A DNA stretch of 32,028 bases, taken from Lishizhenia sp. Lineage in GTDB: Bacteria > Bacteroidota > Bacteroidia > Flavobacteriales_D > Crocinitomicaceae. Location: the NCBI GenBank assembly GCA_007117355.1, contig SKGS01000251.1, positions 1-32,028 of the forward strand. Reading direction: 5' to 3'. Below, piece after piece: positions 1 to 8,868 of this stretch. A program made the position numbers and the translations under genes. Below the pieces are notes generated by a model, which saw only the letters and a program-made list of their open reading frames with translations, was not told the DNA's origin and did no database searches. Position 1 is the first letter of the stretch. The number at the start of each line of letters is the position of its first letter.

Positions 1-1
1 G

Positions 2-169
2 AGTAGGGAAGAGGTAGATGAAAAACTACAAGGTATAATGTCTGATATTCATCAACAATGTGTGAAATTCGGGAAAACTGAAAATGGTAAAATTGACTAC
101 GTAAAAGGAGCAAACATTGCTGGTTTTGTTAAGGTAGCAGACGCAATGCTTGATTTAGGTGTGGTGTAA
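2..169 (+). CDS. gdhA: NADP-type glutamate dehydrogenase, C-terminal fragment
   Basis: This is the 3' end of a gene that begins upstream of the window; about 55 codons remain, open from position 2 to the TAA stop at 167-169. The final residues include GANIAGFVKVADAML, which I recognise as nearly the same as the C-terminus of the hexameric NADP-specific glutamate dehydrogenases (E. coli GdhA type). That enzyme reductively aminates 2-oxoglutarate to glutamate in the cytoplasm and assimilates ammonium. Only the tail is visible, so cofactor preference and the catalytic lysines cannot be checked here. A second, different glutamate dehydrogenase is complete at 15106-16383. Identification is firm because the tail is distinctive. 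Confidence 0.9.
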   Translation, partial: SREEVDEKLQGIMSDIHQQCVKFGKTENGKIDYVKGANIAGFVKVADAMLDLGVV

Positions 170-416
170 TATGAAAGACCAACTTTTTTAAAGAAACAAA
201 AAAATAATAATTCGAGATTTTTTTTGAACGCAGACTTTAATCTGTGGTTGTTTAAGATTGATTTCAGCGCCTAAAAATAGATGGTAAATTGCGATTCTAT
301 GATAAATAGCAGTTTTCATTTATCCAATGGGCGAAAAAATGTAGTGGTGAAAATTTCATCCTTTGAAAAAAATTGTAGATTTGTGAACAATTAGTACAAA
401 AATCAAATTTAGAAAA
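170..416. other. Intergenic region upstream of the DUF3822/rsmD operon
   Basis: These 247 bases carry no credible gene. There is a 7-bp inverted repeat, GATAAAT (301-307) with ATTTATC (318-324), around a 10-nt loop but with no T-tract, so it is not a convincing terminator. A candidate promoter box lies near the right end and is listed separately. Confidence 0.5.
376..383 (+). promoter_or_regulatory. Candidate -7 promoter element (TAGATTTG)
   Basis: This is a perfect match to the Bacteroidota -7 consensus TAnnTTTG, 33 nt before the ATG at 417. No TTG lies 17-23 bp upstream; the nearest TTTG is at 362-365, only 10 bp away. Transcription would serve the 417-2614 operon. Confidence 0.4.
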
Positions 417-1310
417 ATGAATAGTCAAATTTCAGTATTGGTCAATAAGTATTTAATAGCAGGAGTTATAGCCGTTTTTGGTTTGGTAATGCTTATTATT
501 GGTTTACAAAGTGACCAAGACAGTTTATTCATGATTGCCGCAATTAACCTTTTTATAGGAGGTGTTCTAGCTGTGTTGTTTAGTGCTGGAATTCTTAAGC
601 GAAATGTGGTAATGGCCATTGGTAGTGTTTGTATATTAATTACAGTTTATATTGGCTACAGTACATACGTATCGGTTAAAAAAACCATAGCTCATATCGA
701 AGCTAGAGAAAAATCAGAAACCCTTGTTCGTTTTAACTTAACACAAATTCGAGATATTCAGAGAGCACATAAAAGTACGCATGGAAGATATGCTAAAGAT
801 TGGGAAGAATTGATTGAATTTTTTAATACTGGTAAAGTTCGTGTGATTGAAGCAGAAAAATCTGTCCCAACCATTCGTTTAACTCGCGAAGAGGTGAAGA
901 TTATCTATAAAGATAACAGACCTATGGACAGAAACATGACTGAGCAAGAAGCAGCAATCTTAGCAAGTTTAGGAAATCCAACGAACAACCCTGAATTAGA
1001 CGGATTTAAGCGTGATACGTTAATCAAGCCTTTCAAAGCTGAGTACCTAGGGAATATTAATCGTATAAAAGAACGTCAGCGATTAGGTTTGGGCGAATTT
1101 CAAATTGAAAAGTTGCGTTATATTCCTATGACAGATCCAAAAGAAGAGTGGACAATCGATACGCGTGATAGTCTGATTTATGCGGGAGATACTATTCCAT
1201 CAATAAGAGTAGAAGGTTTAGAGCCAGTGCCATTGTTTGAAAATAGTAAAAGACAAATTGTTGGATTTGGAAATGTTCAATCCAACTCGGATAAAGCTAC
1301 TTGGGAATAA
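417..1310 (+). CDS. Membrane-anchored protein of unknown function with a pseudopilin-like helix
   Basis: A 297-residue protein I cannot name. The first 90 residues hold three hydrophobic segments (about 12-31, 36-60 and 64-86), consistent with three membrane spans. A charged helix follows with the motif LTQIRDIQRAHKSTHGRYA (about 107-125), then a polar region rich in Lys and Glu and a C-terminal domain of about 150 residues. The helix and the 'H/YGRYA' turn resemble pseudopilin-like proteins and a recurring Bacteroidota family of unknown role; this is inference. It is followed 9 bp later by DUF3822 and then rsmD, so all three are probably cotranscribed from a promoter near 376-383. Confidence 0.75.
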   Translation: MNSQISVLVNKYLIAGVIAVFGLVMLIIGLQSDQDSLFMIAAINLFIGGVLAVLFSAGILKRNVVMAIGSVCILITVYIGYSTYVSVKKTIAHIEAREKSETLVRFNLTQIRDIQRAHKSTHGRYAKDWEELIEFFNTGKVRVIEAEKSVPTIRLTREEVKIIYKDNRPMDRNMTEQEAAILASLGNPTNNPELDGFKRDTLIKPFKAEYLGNINRIKERQRLGLGEFQIEKLRYIPMTDPKEEWTIDTRDSLIYAGDTIPSIRVEGLEPVPLFENSKRQIVGFGNVQSNSDKATWE

Positions 1311-1319
1311 AAAGTTGCA

Positions 1320-2087
1320 GTGGAAGATATAATAATCACATTTTTAATTTCGGAAACCTCAGTGCATGTAGCTGAGGTTTCTCGTTCTACAAAGGTTATT
1401 CAACGACAACATTTTCATCGTTTTACAGCTTTTAGGGAGCACGACTACAAATCGGAATTATCTTCCGTTATTGAGCAATTGAAATGGAATTGGCAAAATG
1501 ATAATATTGTTCTTGCATGGTGCACCAACAAAGCTACTTTGGTTCCTGCGAAGGTAATGGGGCAAGTAAGTATAGAGGAACTTTCTAGTTTTCTTTTTGG
1601 TGATACAATTGAAAAAAAGAACCTAGATTACAATCGTTTACCGGAATTAGATGTGGTAAATATTTTTGAAATTCCGTTGTGGGTAAAATCTTTTTTTGTT
1701 ATCAAATTCCCTCTAATCACGATAGTTCACGAACAAACTGCAGCTTTAAGAGCTCATTTCGAAACATCAAATTTTAAGTTTAAGCTTGAAGTTTCTATTA
1801 ATGAAGACTATCTTTCACTTTATTGCATAGAAAATAATGAGTTGAAATTCTCGAATAATTTTGAGTTTCAGACGGCTGAGGACATTGTTTATTACATAGT
1901 TTATGTGCTAAAACAAAAGTCTTTTGAAGAAAAAACAGTCACTTTGACTTTTAGTTCTTATATAGAAGAATCGAGTGATGTAATAAAGAAAGCTATTCAT
2001 TTGCTAGAATCCAATAAATTAGTTCCAAATTTGAAGATTCAATCTACTACTAAATCATCCTTTCTAAATTTACTGACATGCGTATAA
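1320..2087 (+). CDS. DUF3822 family protein
   Basis: A 255-residue soluble protein starting at GTG (1320), 9 bp after the preceding stop; no suitable ATG lies nearby. No signal peptide or membrane span is evident. Its length, its composition and its position directly before rsmD match the DUF3822 family of Bacteroidota, which has no established function. The coding sequence overlaps rsmD by 10 bp (2078-2087), which points to translational coupling and suggests a role linked to ribosome maturation or simple co-regulation. Assignment rests mainly on synteny and general sequence character. Confidence 0.75.
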   Translation: MEDIIITFLISETSVHVAEVSRSTKVIQRQHFHRFTAFREHDYKSELSSVIEQLKWNWQNDNIVLAWCTNKATLVPAKVMGQVSIEELSSFLFGDTIEKKNLDYNRLPELDVVNIFEIPLWVKSFFVIKFPLITIVHEQTAALRAHFETSNFKFKLEVSINEDYLSLYCIENNELKFSNNFEFQTAEDIVYYIVYVLKQKSFEEKTVTLTFSSYIEESSDVIKKAIHLLESNKLVPNLKIQSTTKSSFLNLLTCV

Positions 2088-2614
2088 TTAGTGGAAAATT
2101 AAAGAGTTTTAGATTTTCACCACCAAAAGGATTTCCATCTCGTCCAACAACAGATTTTGCAAAGGAAGCTTTATTTAACGTATTGGAACATCGTTTTTCG
2201 CTTTATGATTTGGAAATACTTGATTTGTTTGCTGGAACGGGAAGCATTTCATTAGAGTTTGCCTCTAGAGAAGCAGGAAATATTACAGCTATTGAAAAAG
2301 ATTTTCGATGCGTTAAATTCATACAAGGATTGACTAAAAAGTATGAAGTAGATGAAGCGGTTTCTGTTTTAAAGTCTGATGCTATTTCTTTTTTACAAAA
2401 AACAACTGTTCAATACGATATTATTTTTGCTGATCCACCTTTCGCTGATAAAATTCATGAAACAATAGTGAGTATCGTGAAAGAACGAGCATTATTAACA
2501 GAAATTGGTTTGTTGATTATCGAGCATGGGCAAGAGACCAAATTAGAGAAATTAGAAGGTTTTCAAGAAGCAAAACGCTACGGGGGAGTGTATTTCAGCT
2601 TTTTTAAATTTTAA
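2078..2614 (+). CDS. rsmD: 16S rRNA (guanine(966)-N(2))-methyltransferase RsmD
   Basis: RsmD uses S-adenosylmethionine to methylate N2 of G966 in 16S rRNA during assembly of the small ribosomal subunit, in the cytoplasm. The 178-residue protein has the family's N-terminal MRIISGKLKS and RPTTDFAKEALFN segments, the SAM-binding loop DLFAGTGS (49-56), the acidic residue E73 that ends strand 2, and the catalytic DPPF motif (119-122) typical of N2-guanine and N6-adenine methyltransferases. Length is normal for the family. Its ATG lies inside the end of the DUF3822 gene. An 8-bp inverted repeat (TTTTAACG at 2637-2644, CGTTAAAA at 2655-2662) follows the stop but lacks a T-tract. Confidence 0.95.
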   Translation: MRIISGKLKSFRFSPPKGFPSRPTTDFAKEALFNVLEHRFSLYDLEILDLFAGTGSISLEFASREAGNITAIEKDFRCVKFIQGLTKKYEVDEAVSVLKSDAISFLQKTTVQYDIIFADPPFADKIHETIVSIVKERALLTEIGLLIIEHGQETKLEKLEGFQEAKRYGGVYFSFFKF

Positions 2615-2674
2615 GTCAAGGAAAAATCTAAGCGGTTTTTAACGATGATAATTGCGTTAAAATTAGTCTAAACA

Positions 2675-2706
2675 CTTGTTTTTATCGAATTTATATTGTA
2701 TCATTG
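2675..2706 (+). promoter_or_regulatory. Candidate promoter of the universal stress protein gene
   Basis: CTTG at 2675-2678 and TATCATTG at 2699-2706 match the Bacteroidota -33 (TTTG) and -7 (TAnnTTTG) elements with one mismatch each and a 20-bp spacer. Transcription would start near 2712, which leaves a short leader before the ATG at 2727. It also argues against the TTG codon at 2676 as the start. Confidence 0.55.
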
Positions 2707-2726
2707 TCTTAATCAAGACGTTTAAC

Positions 2727-3536
2727 ATGGCTCATTTATATTTAGTACCTCACGATTTTTCAACTGTAGCAGATGCTGCATTTGAGCATGCTTTTTTCTT
2801 AGCTAACCCTAGAAAAGCAGCTATAAAATTGTTACATATTGTTAGTGACAAATCTAAAATTGTAGCAGCAGAAGAGAAGCTGAAAGCTGTTGTAGAAAGA
2901 TTTGCTGATAAAAACGTAGAAGGCTTAGAGGTTTCTGTTTTAGCTCGGGCAGGAAGCATTTTTGATGATATCGGCGGAATTGCAGAGGAGTTAAAAGCCC
3001 AGTTAATTGTTATGGGAACGCACGGAGCGAAAGGAATGCAAAAACTTTTTGGTTCTCATGCCATAAAAGTAGTGACTTCTACTTCTGTTCCTTTTTTAGT
3101 TGTTCAAGAAACTACTCCGCCGAGCAAAATCAATACAGTAATTGTTCCTATTGATACATCGAAAGAAAGTTTACAGATTATAAACGTCGCTTCGTACATA
3201 TCTGCTTTATTCGACTCTAAAATTTATATTCTTGCTGAAAAGCAATCTGACCCAAGACTAGCGCAACAATTAAAAGTCCGTATTTCATTGGTTAATAAAG
3301 ACTTTAACGAGAAGAAAATAGATTCAGAAGTTGTAATGTTGGAATCTTCTAGTCCTTTTCAAAAGAAAATCAGGAATTTTGCTAAAGAAAATGGTGCTGA
3401 ACTTATTGCTTTTGCTTATCATTCTGATAGCTTATTCCCGCAATTTGATGGTTATGCACAATCATTAATTACTAACAAAGAAGAAATTCCATGTTTGGTG
3501 ATTAATTCGAAGCTTTTATCGAAGTTGTATTATTGA
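2727..3536 (+). CDS. Tandem-domain universal stress protein (UspA family)
   Basis: A 269-residue cytoplasmic protein with two Usp domains, roughly 1-135 and 140-269. The first begins YLVPHDFS, the usual strand plus Asp/Ser of Usp proteins, and carries the nucleotide-binding signature GTHGAKG followed by GSHA and the strand VPFLVV. The second domain starts TVIVPIDTS but has lost the glycine loop (AFAYHSDSLFPQF in its place), so probably only the first half binds ATP or AMP. Usp proteins respond to stress and starvation; the exact role here is unknown. I chose the ATG at 2727 because an upstream TTG (2676) lies inside the predicted promoter. It converges with lemA, 9 bp away. Confidence 0.88.
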   Translation: MAHLYLVPHDFSTVADAAFEHAFFLANPRKAAIKLLHIVSDKSKIVAAEEKLKAVVERFADKNVEGLEVSVLARAGSIFDDIGGIAEELKAQLIVMGTHGAKGMQKLFGSHAIKVVTSTSVPFLVVQETTPPSKINTVIVPIDTSKESLQIINVASYISALFDSKIYILAEKQSDPRLAQQLKVRISLVNKDFNEKKIDSEVVMLESSSPFQKKIRNFAKENGAELIAFAYHSDSLFPQFDGYAQSLITNKEEIPCLVINSKLLSKLYY

Positions 3537-3545
3537 TGAGGGGGG

Positions 3546-4094
3546 CTACCCCAACTTCTCCGAAATATCCACCATTTGCTTTTCTTCCACTGTCGCTTGG
3601 AATAAGTGTTTGCGTGGGAAAGAAAATAGTTTGCCAACAATGTTCGGTGGAAATTTTTCTAGAAGTGTATTGTAGAGCGTAACGGACATGTTGTAACTTC
3701 TTCTTGATGCAGAAAGTTGTTCTTCTATTTCAGAAATTGAACGTTGTAAATGCAATACATTTTTGCTTGTTTTGAGGTCAGGGTAGGCTTCCACAGCAAT
3801 CATAACCTGATTGATTTCCTGAGATAGTTCATTATTCAATCTGACTTTTTCATCTTCAGCATTACAAATAACCGCTTGGTTTCTGAGTAGTGTAATACGT
3901 TCTAATACATCTTTTTCATGCTTCATTGCACCTTGCACAGCACCAACAAGCGAAGGAATCAAATCGTAGCGCTTTTTTAACATTACATCAATATTGGCAA
4001 AAGCATTTTTCGCTTTATTCTTTAAGGAAACAAATTTATTATAGGTTGATAAAACATATAAAGCAATGATTCCCAATATAATTAATCCTGTCAT
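3546..4094 (-). CDS. LemA family protein
   Basis: A 182-residue protein with one N-terminal membrane helix (about 2-17, LIILGIIALYVLSTY) followed by a long helical domain. The segment KNAFANIDVMLKKRYDLIPSL (about 27-47) is the hallmark of the LemA family, together with a later RxxYN element (SRRSYNMSV) and the FPPN/F region near the C-terminus. The extracytoplasmic domain is a helical bundle; its function is not established, although relatives often sit beside TPM-domain or M48 peptidase genes. No such partner is seen here; the nearest gene upstream on this strand is the M1 peptidase, 87 bp away. Confidence 0.92.
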   Translation of the reverse strand: MTGLIILGIIALYVLSTYNKFVSLKNKAKNAFANIDVMLKKRYDLIPSLVGAVQGAMKHEKDVLERITLLRNQAVICNAEDEKVRLNNELSQEINQVMIAVEAYPDLKTSKNVLHLQRSISEIEEQLSASRRSYNMSVTLYNTLLEKFPPNIVGKLFSFPRKHLFQATVEEKQMVDISEKLG

Positions 4095-4181
4095 TTGCGT
4101 AGTTTAAGCGTTTTTGTATTTATGCTATTTTTCTATAAATCTAATAACTTTTGAGTCAATAACAAATTTGAAAGCAATAAC

Positions 4182-6503
4182 TTAGTTCCCTCCTTGTTCC
4201 ATTCTTCGTTGACGCTGCATTGGATTTTCTCTTGTTTTTTGCTCTTTAAATATGTTAAACCTAGTTGGCTCAGTTTTCCGTGGCCAGTGGTTATTACTCA
4301 AGTCTGTATCTGCTGTTTCTAAAAAAGGGTCTAATTCGAATGAAACAACTTCTTGTTCAAACCAGAAAACTTTGGATATAGCGTAGTTGTCCATTTTCCA
4401 AACTTCCGCAGGAATACGAATTATGTCAGAACTACCATCAATAAAATTAACTTTGATTATAAGTGGCATTACGAGGCCTCCAATGTTGTCAAAACTTAAC
4501 TCATAAAAATGAAGTCCTTTGTTTAATAAATCTAATTGTTCAGGAGTAAGTTTTCGTTTAAAGTTTTGGTAATCTTTCAAATCTAGTTCATCTACCTTAT
4601 AGATGTCGCGCAGATTGTAAAAATCCAGAAGACTTGGGTCTAATTCTGTTTGAGTTTGTTCGATTTCCGTTTTATTTCTGGTAAATCCAATGTGCTCTGG
4701 TGAAGCTTCGCTTTGTTCTTTTTTCCAAGCTTTTTCAATTTCTGGATTATTGGTGTTTAACTGAAACCAGCGTACATTTGAAATAGCAATATCGACATGG
4801 TCAGTAGTGTAAAACCAACCTCTCCAAAACCAGTCCAAATCCACCGCTGATGCATCTTCCATTGTGCGAAATAAATCCGCTGGGGTAGGGTGTTTAAATG
4901 CCCATCTTTCGCAATAGGTTTTAAACGCATAATCAAACAATTCACGACCCATTATCGTTTCTCTTAGGATATTTAGTGCTGTAGCAGGCTTGCCGTACGC
5001 GTTATTTCCGAACTGCCAAATAGATTCAGAGTTCGTCATAATTGGTGAAATAAATTGTTTGTCACCACCCATGTAATCAGTAATTAAATGAGCTGGTCCA
5101 CGACGAGAAGGGTAGCCACGCTCCCATTCTTGTTCAGTAAGGTATTGCACAAAAGTATTTAAACCTTCGTCCATCCAAGACCATTGACGCTCATCTGAGT
5201 TAATAATCATGGGGAAAAAATTATGACCCACTTCGTGAATGATTACACCAATCATACCATATTTTACGCGTTCAGAATACGTTCCATCGGCTTCTGGTCT
5301 TCCTCCGTTAAAAGAAATCATAGGATACTCCATACCGATTAATTTTGTGTGAACAGAAATGGCAACAGGGTAGGGGTAGTCTATGGTGTATTTAGAATAT
5401 GTTTTTAAGGTATGGGCAACAACTTTTGTAGAATATTTTTCCCAAAGCGGATTTCCTTCTTTTGGATAAAGGGACATAGCCATGACTGTTTTGTCTCCAA
5501 TTTTTACAGCTTGCGCATCCCAAATAAATTTTCGGGAAGAAGCAAAGGCAAAATCCCTTACATTTTCAGCCTTAAACTTCCATGTTTTTGTGCCGGTCTT
5601 TTTGTTTTTTTCGTTTTCCTCGGCTTCTTCTTGATTGATAATAAATACTGGATTATCGAAACTAGTTCGTGCTGCTCTTAATCTATTTCGTTGTTCAGTC
5701 GTAAGCACTTGTGACTCGTTTTGAATAGTACCTGTTGCGGTTACAACATGGTCTTCAGGAACAGTAATTGATACATCATAATCGCCAAAAGGCAACGTAA
5801 ACTCTCCACGCCCTAAAAATTGTTTGTTTTGCCAACCTTCCACGTCATTATATACGCACATTCTAGGGAAAAACTGAGCGATGGTATAAAGGTAATTATC
5901 TTCTTCTTCAAAATATTCAAAGCCAGAGCGACCACCAACTTTCATTCTATCATTGATGTTATACCACCAGTCAATAGAAAAAGTAATTCTGCTTCCAGGC
6001 TTAAGAGGTTGGTCTAAATCAATGCGCAACATAGTTTTGTTAATAGCGTATTTCATTGGTTTGCCGTTCGTCGCTTTAACATCCTGAATTTTAAATCCTC
6101 CATCAAAATCAAACATTCTTCTTTGAATAGATTCTATGGTTTTAAAGTCCTCCATTTTCTCAACGGTAATTAACTTACTGTCAGATTCTCTTGCGCGCAT
6201 ATTTTGGTCGAGTTGCACCCATAAATACTCCAATTGGTCAGGCGAATTATTGATGTATGTAATGCGTTCTTTTCCTGTAATACGTTGTTTTTCATCGTCT
6301 AAAACAAGGTCGATAACATAATTTGCTTGTTGCTGATAGTATTCATGACCTGGTGCTCCTGACGCTGTTCGAAAAGAATTTGGCGTTGGTAGCTCCTGGT
6401 ACATTTGTCGAAATTTATTTTTATTGCCATTCTCCTCTTGTGCATAAATCAGTGAGAAAAATAAAATTACAAACGCTAATGCGACAATTTTTTTCATAAT
6501 CAA
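4182..6503 (-). CDS. Secreted M1-family zinc aminopeptidase-like protein
   Basis: A 773-residue exported metallopeptidase of the M1 (gluzincin) family. The N-terminus is a signal peptide (KKIVALAFVILFFSLIYAQ). The region 50-280 is the M1 N-terminal beta domain. The substrate-binding GxMEN motif appears as GMEYPM, and the zinc site is HEVGH (423-427) with the third ligand E446 in DEGLN, giving the exact HExxH-18-E spacing. A C-terminal region of about 270 residues includes a distinctive tail found in Bacteroidota members. It likely trims peptides in the periplasm or at the outer surface. The ATG two codons downstream (MKKIV) is an equally good start. It follows the DUF6702 gene by 3 bp and is probably cotranscribed with it. 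Confidence 0.92.
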   Translation of the reverse strand: MIMKKIVALAFVILFFSLIYAQEENGNKNKFRQMYQELPTPNSFRTASGAPGHEYYQQQANYVIDLVLDDEKQRITGKERITYINNSPDQLEYLWVQLDQNMRARESDSKLITVEKMEDFKTIESIQRRMFDFDGGFKIQDVKATNGKPMKYAINKTMLRIDLDQPLKPGSRITFSIDWWYNINDRMKVGGRSGFEYFEEEDNYLYTIAQFFPRMCVYNDVEGWQNKQFLGRGEFTLPFGDYDVSITVPEDHVVTATGTIQNESQVLTTEQRNRLRAARTSFDNPVFIINQEEAEENEKNKKTGTKTWKFKAENVRDFAFASSRKFIWDAQAVKIGDKTVMAMSLYPKEGNPLWEKYSTKVVAHTLKTYSKYTIDYPYPVAISVHTKLIGMEYPMISFNGGRPEADGTYSERVKYGMIGVIIHEVGHNFFPMIINSDERQWSWMDEGLNTFVQYLTEQEWERGYPSRRGPAHLITDYMGGDKQFISPIMTNSESIWQFGNNAYGKPATALNILRETIMGRELFDYAFKTYCERWAFKHPTPADLFRTMEDASAVDLDWFWRGWFYTTDHVDIAISNVRWFQLNTNNPEIEKAWKKEQSEASPEHIGFTRNKTEIEQTQTELDPSLLDFYNLRDIYKVDELDLKDYQNFKRKLTPEQLDLLNKGLHFYELSFDNIGGLVMPLIIKVNFIDGSSDIIRIPAEVWKMDNYAISKVFWFEQEVVSFELDPFLETADTDLSNNHWPRKTEPTRFNIFKEQKTRENPMQRQRRMEQGGN

Positions 6504-6506
6504 TCT

Positions 6507-7010
6507 TTAGTTATAAGCTAATATTCGTTTGGTTTGATGCGGAAGAAAAGATAAATACACCTTACCTTTTTCAGTAAACACAGTTAATTTATTTTGTTGG
6601 TCTTCAAAATAGTTCATGAGAAGGTCAAAGGTGATATCCACTTTTTCAGGTTGCTCCATTTTTCTTGAAACGAGGTAAAAAATGACTTCGTCTTTAGTAT
6701 TGACTTCCATACCAACTAATTCTAATATTATGGAATTTCCTTCTTTTTCTATGATAAAATGAGTGGTGATTAATTTCTCTAGTTTTTGCATCTCAGCCGG
6801 TTTGTTGATACAATCCTCAAGTTTTGGTATGGTATGACCGATTTTTTCCATGTATTCTTCTACATCATGACCAGTAGCACGAATAGAAATTTCAAACCGA
6901 CTTTTTTCCTTGTTGAACTGCATTTCTGCAAAAGCGAAGTAATATTCATGGGCATTACCCAAAAAAGAAAAGGCAAAAATTACAACGATGCATATAGATT
7001 TTATAAACAT
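6507..7010 (-). CDS. DUF6702-like exported protein
   Basis: A 167-residue protein with a cleavable signal peptide (about 1-20, ending LGNAHEYY) and a mature domain predicted to be mainly beta-strand. The opening of the mature part, HEYYFAFAEMQFNKEKSRFEI, resembles the Bacteroidota DUF6702 family ('HPxYxSxxEIxYN'), whose role is unknown. It sits 3 bp before the M1 peptidase, an arrangement I associate with this family; a joint function at the envelope is plausible but unproven. No convincing TAnnTTTG box was found in the 70 bp upstream. Confidence 0.72.
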   Translation of the reverse strand: MFIKSICIVVIFAFSFLGNAHEYYFAFAEMQFNKEKSRFEISIRATGHDVEEYMEKIGHTIPKLEDCINKPAEMQKLEKLITTHFIIEKEGNSIILELVGMEVNTKDEVIFYLVSRKMEQPEKVDITFDLLMNYFEDQQNKLTVFTEKGKVYLSFLPHQTKRILAYN

Positions 7011-7081
7011 GGGGGTGAAATTAATTAAAATATAAAGAATAATGGAAACCGTTGAAACGCTTTTCGGTTGGTTTTGTCAAA

Positions 7082-7792
7082 TTAACTTTCAAAAACCTTA
7101 CCAATTAATTCATTCTCATTTTGAATATTGGTAAATGGAAGAAGCTTTTTATTTCTTTTTTGAATTCCCAAGATAACATCGCTGTATTTTATGGAAAGCG
7201 ATAATTCATGAGATGTAAGCAAAATTATTTTATTTTCTTCGTGCGCAATATTATATAACAACTGCATGATTTTTAGTCGATTTGGGTAGTCTAAGAATGC
7301 AGTGGGTTCGTCCAGTAAAATCATTTTAGTTTCTTGACATAAGGCTTTAGCAATTGATGCCATTTGACGTTCTCCATCACTTAATTCGCTAGTACTTCTA
7401 TTTTCAAGATGTTGAATCCCAACCTTTTTAAGGGTTGAAGTTATTATTTGTTCATCTTTATTTGTTATCCGGTGGATTAAATTGGTGTATGGCGTTCTAC
7501 CTAAACCAACATATTCTTTTACCGATAAATAGGAGAGGCCATCAAATTTAGATGCTACATGACTAAACAGTCTTAGTTTTTCTTTTGCCGAATAATCTGA
7601 AATACTTTTATTGTCGAAAGTTAGTTGTCCTTTTAGTGGTTTATGAATTCCTAAAACGGTATTAATAAACGATGTTTTTCCAGCGCCATTTGCACCAACT
7701 AAAACTACAAGCTGCCCAGGTTCAATAGAGAGTTTCTCTACTTCAAAAAGTTTTTGCTGAAAGCCTATATGTAAAGAGTTGGCCTGTAACAT
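7082..7792 (-). CDS. ABC transporter ATP-binding protein, FecE/BtuD type
   Basis: This 236-residue ATPase powers the import complex formed with the permease just upstream. It shows Walker A GANGAGKT (33-40), the signature LSDGERQ, Walker B MILLDEPTAFLD and the switch histidine in LTSHE. Size and motifs fit the subfamily serving iron-siderophore, haem or vitamin B12 uptake. Its ATG overlaps the last base of the permease gene at 7792, so the two are translationally coupled. The substrate cannot be read from the ATPase. A matching binding protein is not adjacent but may be the lipoprotein at 19024-20130. Confidence 0.93.
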   Translation of the reverse strand: MLQANSLHIGFQQKLFEVEKLSIEPGQLVVLVGANGAGKTSFINTVLGIHKPLKGQLTFDNKSISDYSAKEKLRLFSHVASKFDGLSYLSVKEYVGLGRTPYTNLIHRITNKDEQIITSTLKKVGIQHLENRSTSELSDGERQMASIAKALCQETKMILLDEPTAFLDYPNRLKIMQLLYNIAHEENKIILLTSHELSLSIKYSDVILGIQKRNKKLLPFTNIQNENELIGKVFES

Positions 7793-8790
7793 TAAAATCG
7801 TTTAATAATTATCCAAATGATTATTGGCGCCCCGATGAGCGCTGTAATTGCATTTAAAGGTAAAATGAAATAGGGCAGGGACAGCTGCATCAAAATATCA
7901 CAAAGCACCAATAGAATACCACCACCAAGGGCTGAGCCAATTAGAAGTTGTCCATGATTGGCTGATTTGTAAATAAACTTTATGATGTTGGGAACAATTA
8001 ACCCAATAAAAGCAATAGGGCCACAATAGGCTGTAACTACACCAGTTAATATTGCAGTGATTAAAATTAATAAAAGTCGCACTTGTTTTAAATTCACCCC
8101 AAGAAGTTTGGCGTCTTGGTCACCTAATACAAGGATATTTAGCGGTTTTATTAAAAATATGGTTAATATCAGTCCGGTAGTGATAAATAAAATCAAGTAT
8201 TTCAACTGCTCTGGACTGCTATTTTGTAATGAACCAAAACTCCAAAGTAAAAATACTTTGATGTCTTCAGGATTGCTGTAGGATTGAATAACATTTACTA
8301 GCGCTCCTGCAAAGCTTCCAAGCATTATTCCCACTAGCAACAACGATACTTTGGACCGAACATACAACGAACATAAAACAATTATTGCTCCTGCTATCAA
8401 TGCTCCTATAATAGCTGAACCAAAAATGCCAGCGTAAGAGGAAAAGAACTGCAGACCTGTCATTGTTGTTATGGCTACAGCCAAACTTGCACCAGAATTA
8501 ATTCCTAAAACATAAGGTCCAGCTAGAGGATTTTGGAAAAGTGTTTGCATTAAAAGACCTGAAACAGCTAGTGCCATTCCGGCAAAAACTGCTGTTAACA
8601 CACGAGGAATTCTAAAAATACGCACTGTAAGTTCTTCAGAATCGTTTGGGTTATAGTCAAACAGACTTTTCCAAATGGACGACCACGAAACATCTAAACT
8701 TCCCAAGCTTATGTCGTAAATAACTAAAAATAAAAGGACAACCAATAACACATAGCTTTTATGAACATTGAAATAGCTTTTTACAACCAT
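7792..8790 (-). CDS. FecCD/BtuC-family ABC transporter permease
   Basis: A 332-residue inner-membrane protein with about ten hydrophobic segments. Diagnostic stretches of the FecCD family are RIPRVLTAVFAGMALAVSG, followed by QTLFQNPLAGPYVLGINSG, and later CGPIAFIGLIVPNI. Two copies would form the channel that moves an iron chelate, haem or cobalamin from periplasm to cytoplasm, driven by the ATPase encoded next. Length is typical. A perfect -7 box lies 25 nt before the ATG on this strand. No outer-membrane TonB-dependent receptor is found in this window. Confidence 0.93.
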   Translation of the reverse strand: MVVKSYFNVHKSYVLLVVLLFLVIYDISLGSLDVSWSSIWKSLFDYNPNDSEELTVRIFRIPRVLTAVFAGMALAVSGLLMQTLFQNPLAGPYVLGINSGASLAVAITTMTGLQFFSSYAGIFGSAIIGALIAGAIIVLCSLYVRSKVSLLLVGIMLGSFAGALVNVIQSYSNPEDIKVFLLWSFGSLQNSSPEQLKYLILFITTGLILTIFLIKPLNILVLGDQDAKLLGVNLKQVRLLLILITAILTGVVTAYCGPIAFIGLIVPNIIKFIYKSANHGQLLIGSALGGGILLVLCDILMQLSLPYFILPLNAITALIGAPIIIWIIIKRF

Positions 8791-8815
8791 GTTATTGGAA
8801 AATAATTTTTGGTTT

Positions 8816-8823
8816 CAAAACTA
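8816..8823 (-). promoter_or_regulatory. Candidate -7 element (TAGTTTTG) of the importer operon
   Basis: The plus-strand CAAAACTA reads TAGTTTTG on the minus strand, a perfect TAnnTTTG box 25 nt before the permease start codon. No TTG was found at the expected -33 position. Confidence 0.45.
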
Positions 8824-8868
8824 AGAAAAAATACTGGAAGTGGTTTTTGGGCGGGAGCCGCTTCGCTG

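Noticed and set aside
2637-2662. Inverted repeat after rsmD as a terminator
   Set aside because: The stem is AT-rich and no T-tract follows, so termination is not convincing.
2676-2726. TTG start giving a 17-residue N-terminal extension of the universal stress protein
   Set aside because: The segment overlaps a good promoter, and the Usp fold begins right after the ATG at 2727.
5412-5681. 89-codon plus-strand frame inside the M1 peptidase gene
   Set aside because: It is antisense to a conserved gene; the apparent hydrophobic stretches come from the complement of Lys/Glu codons.
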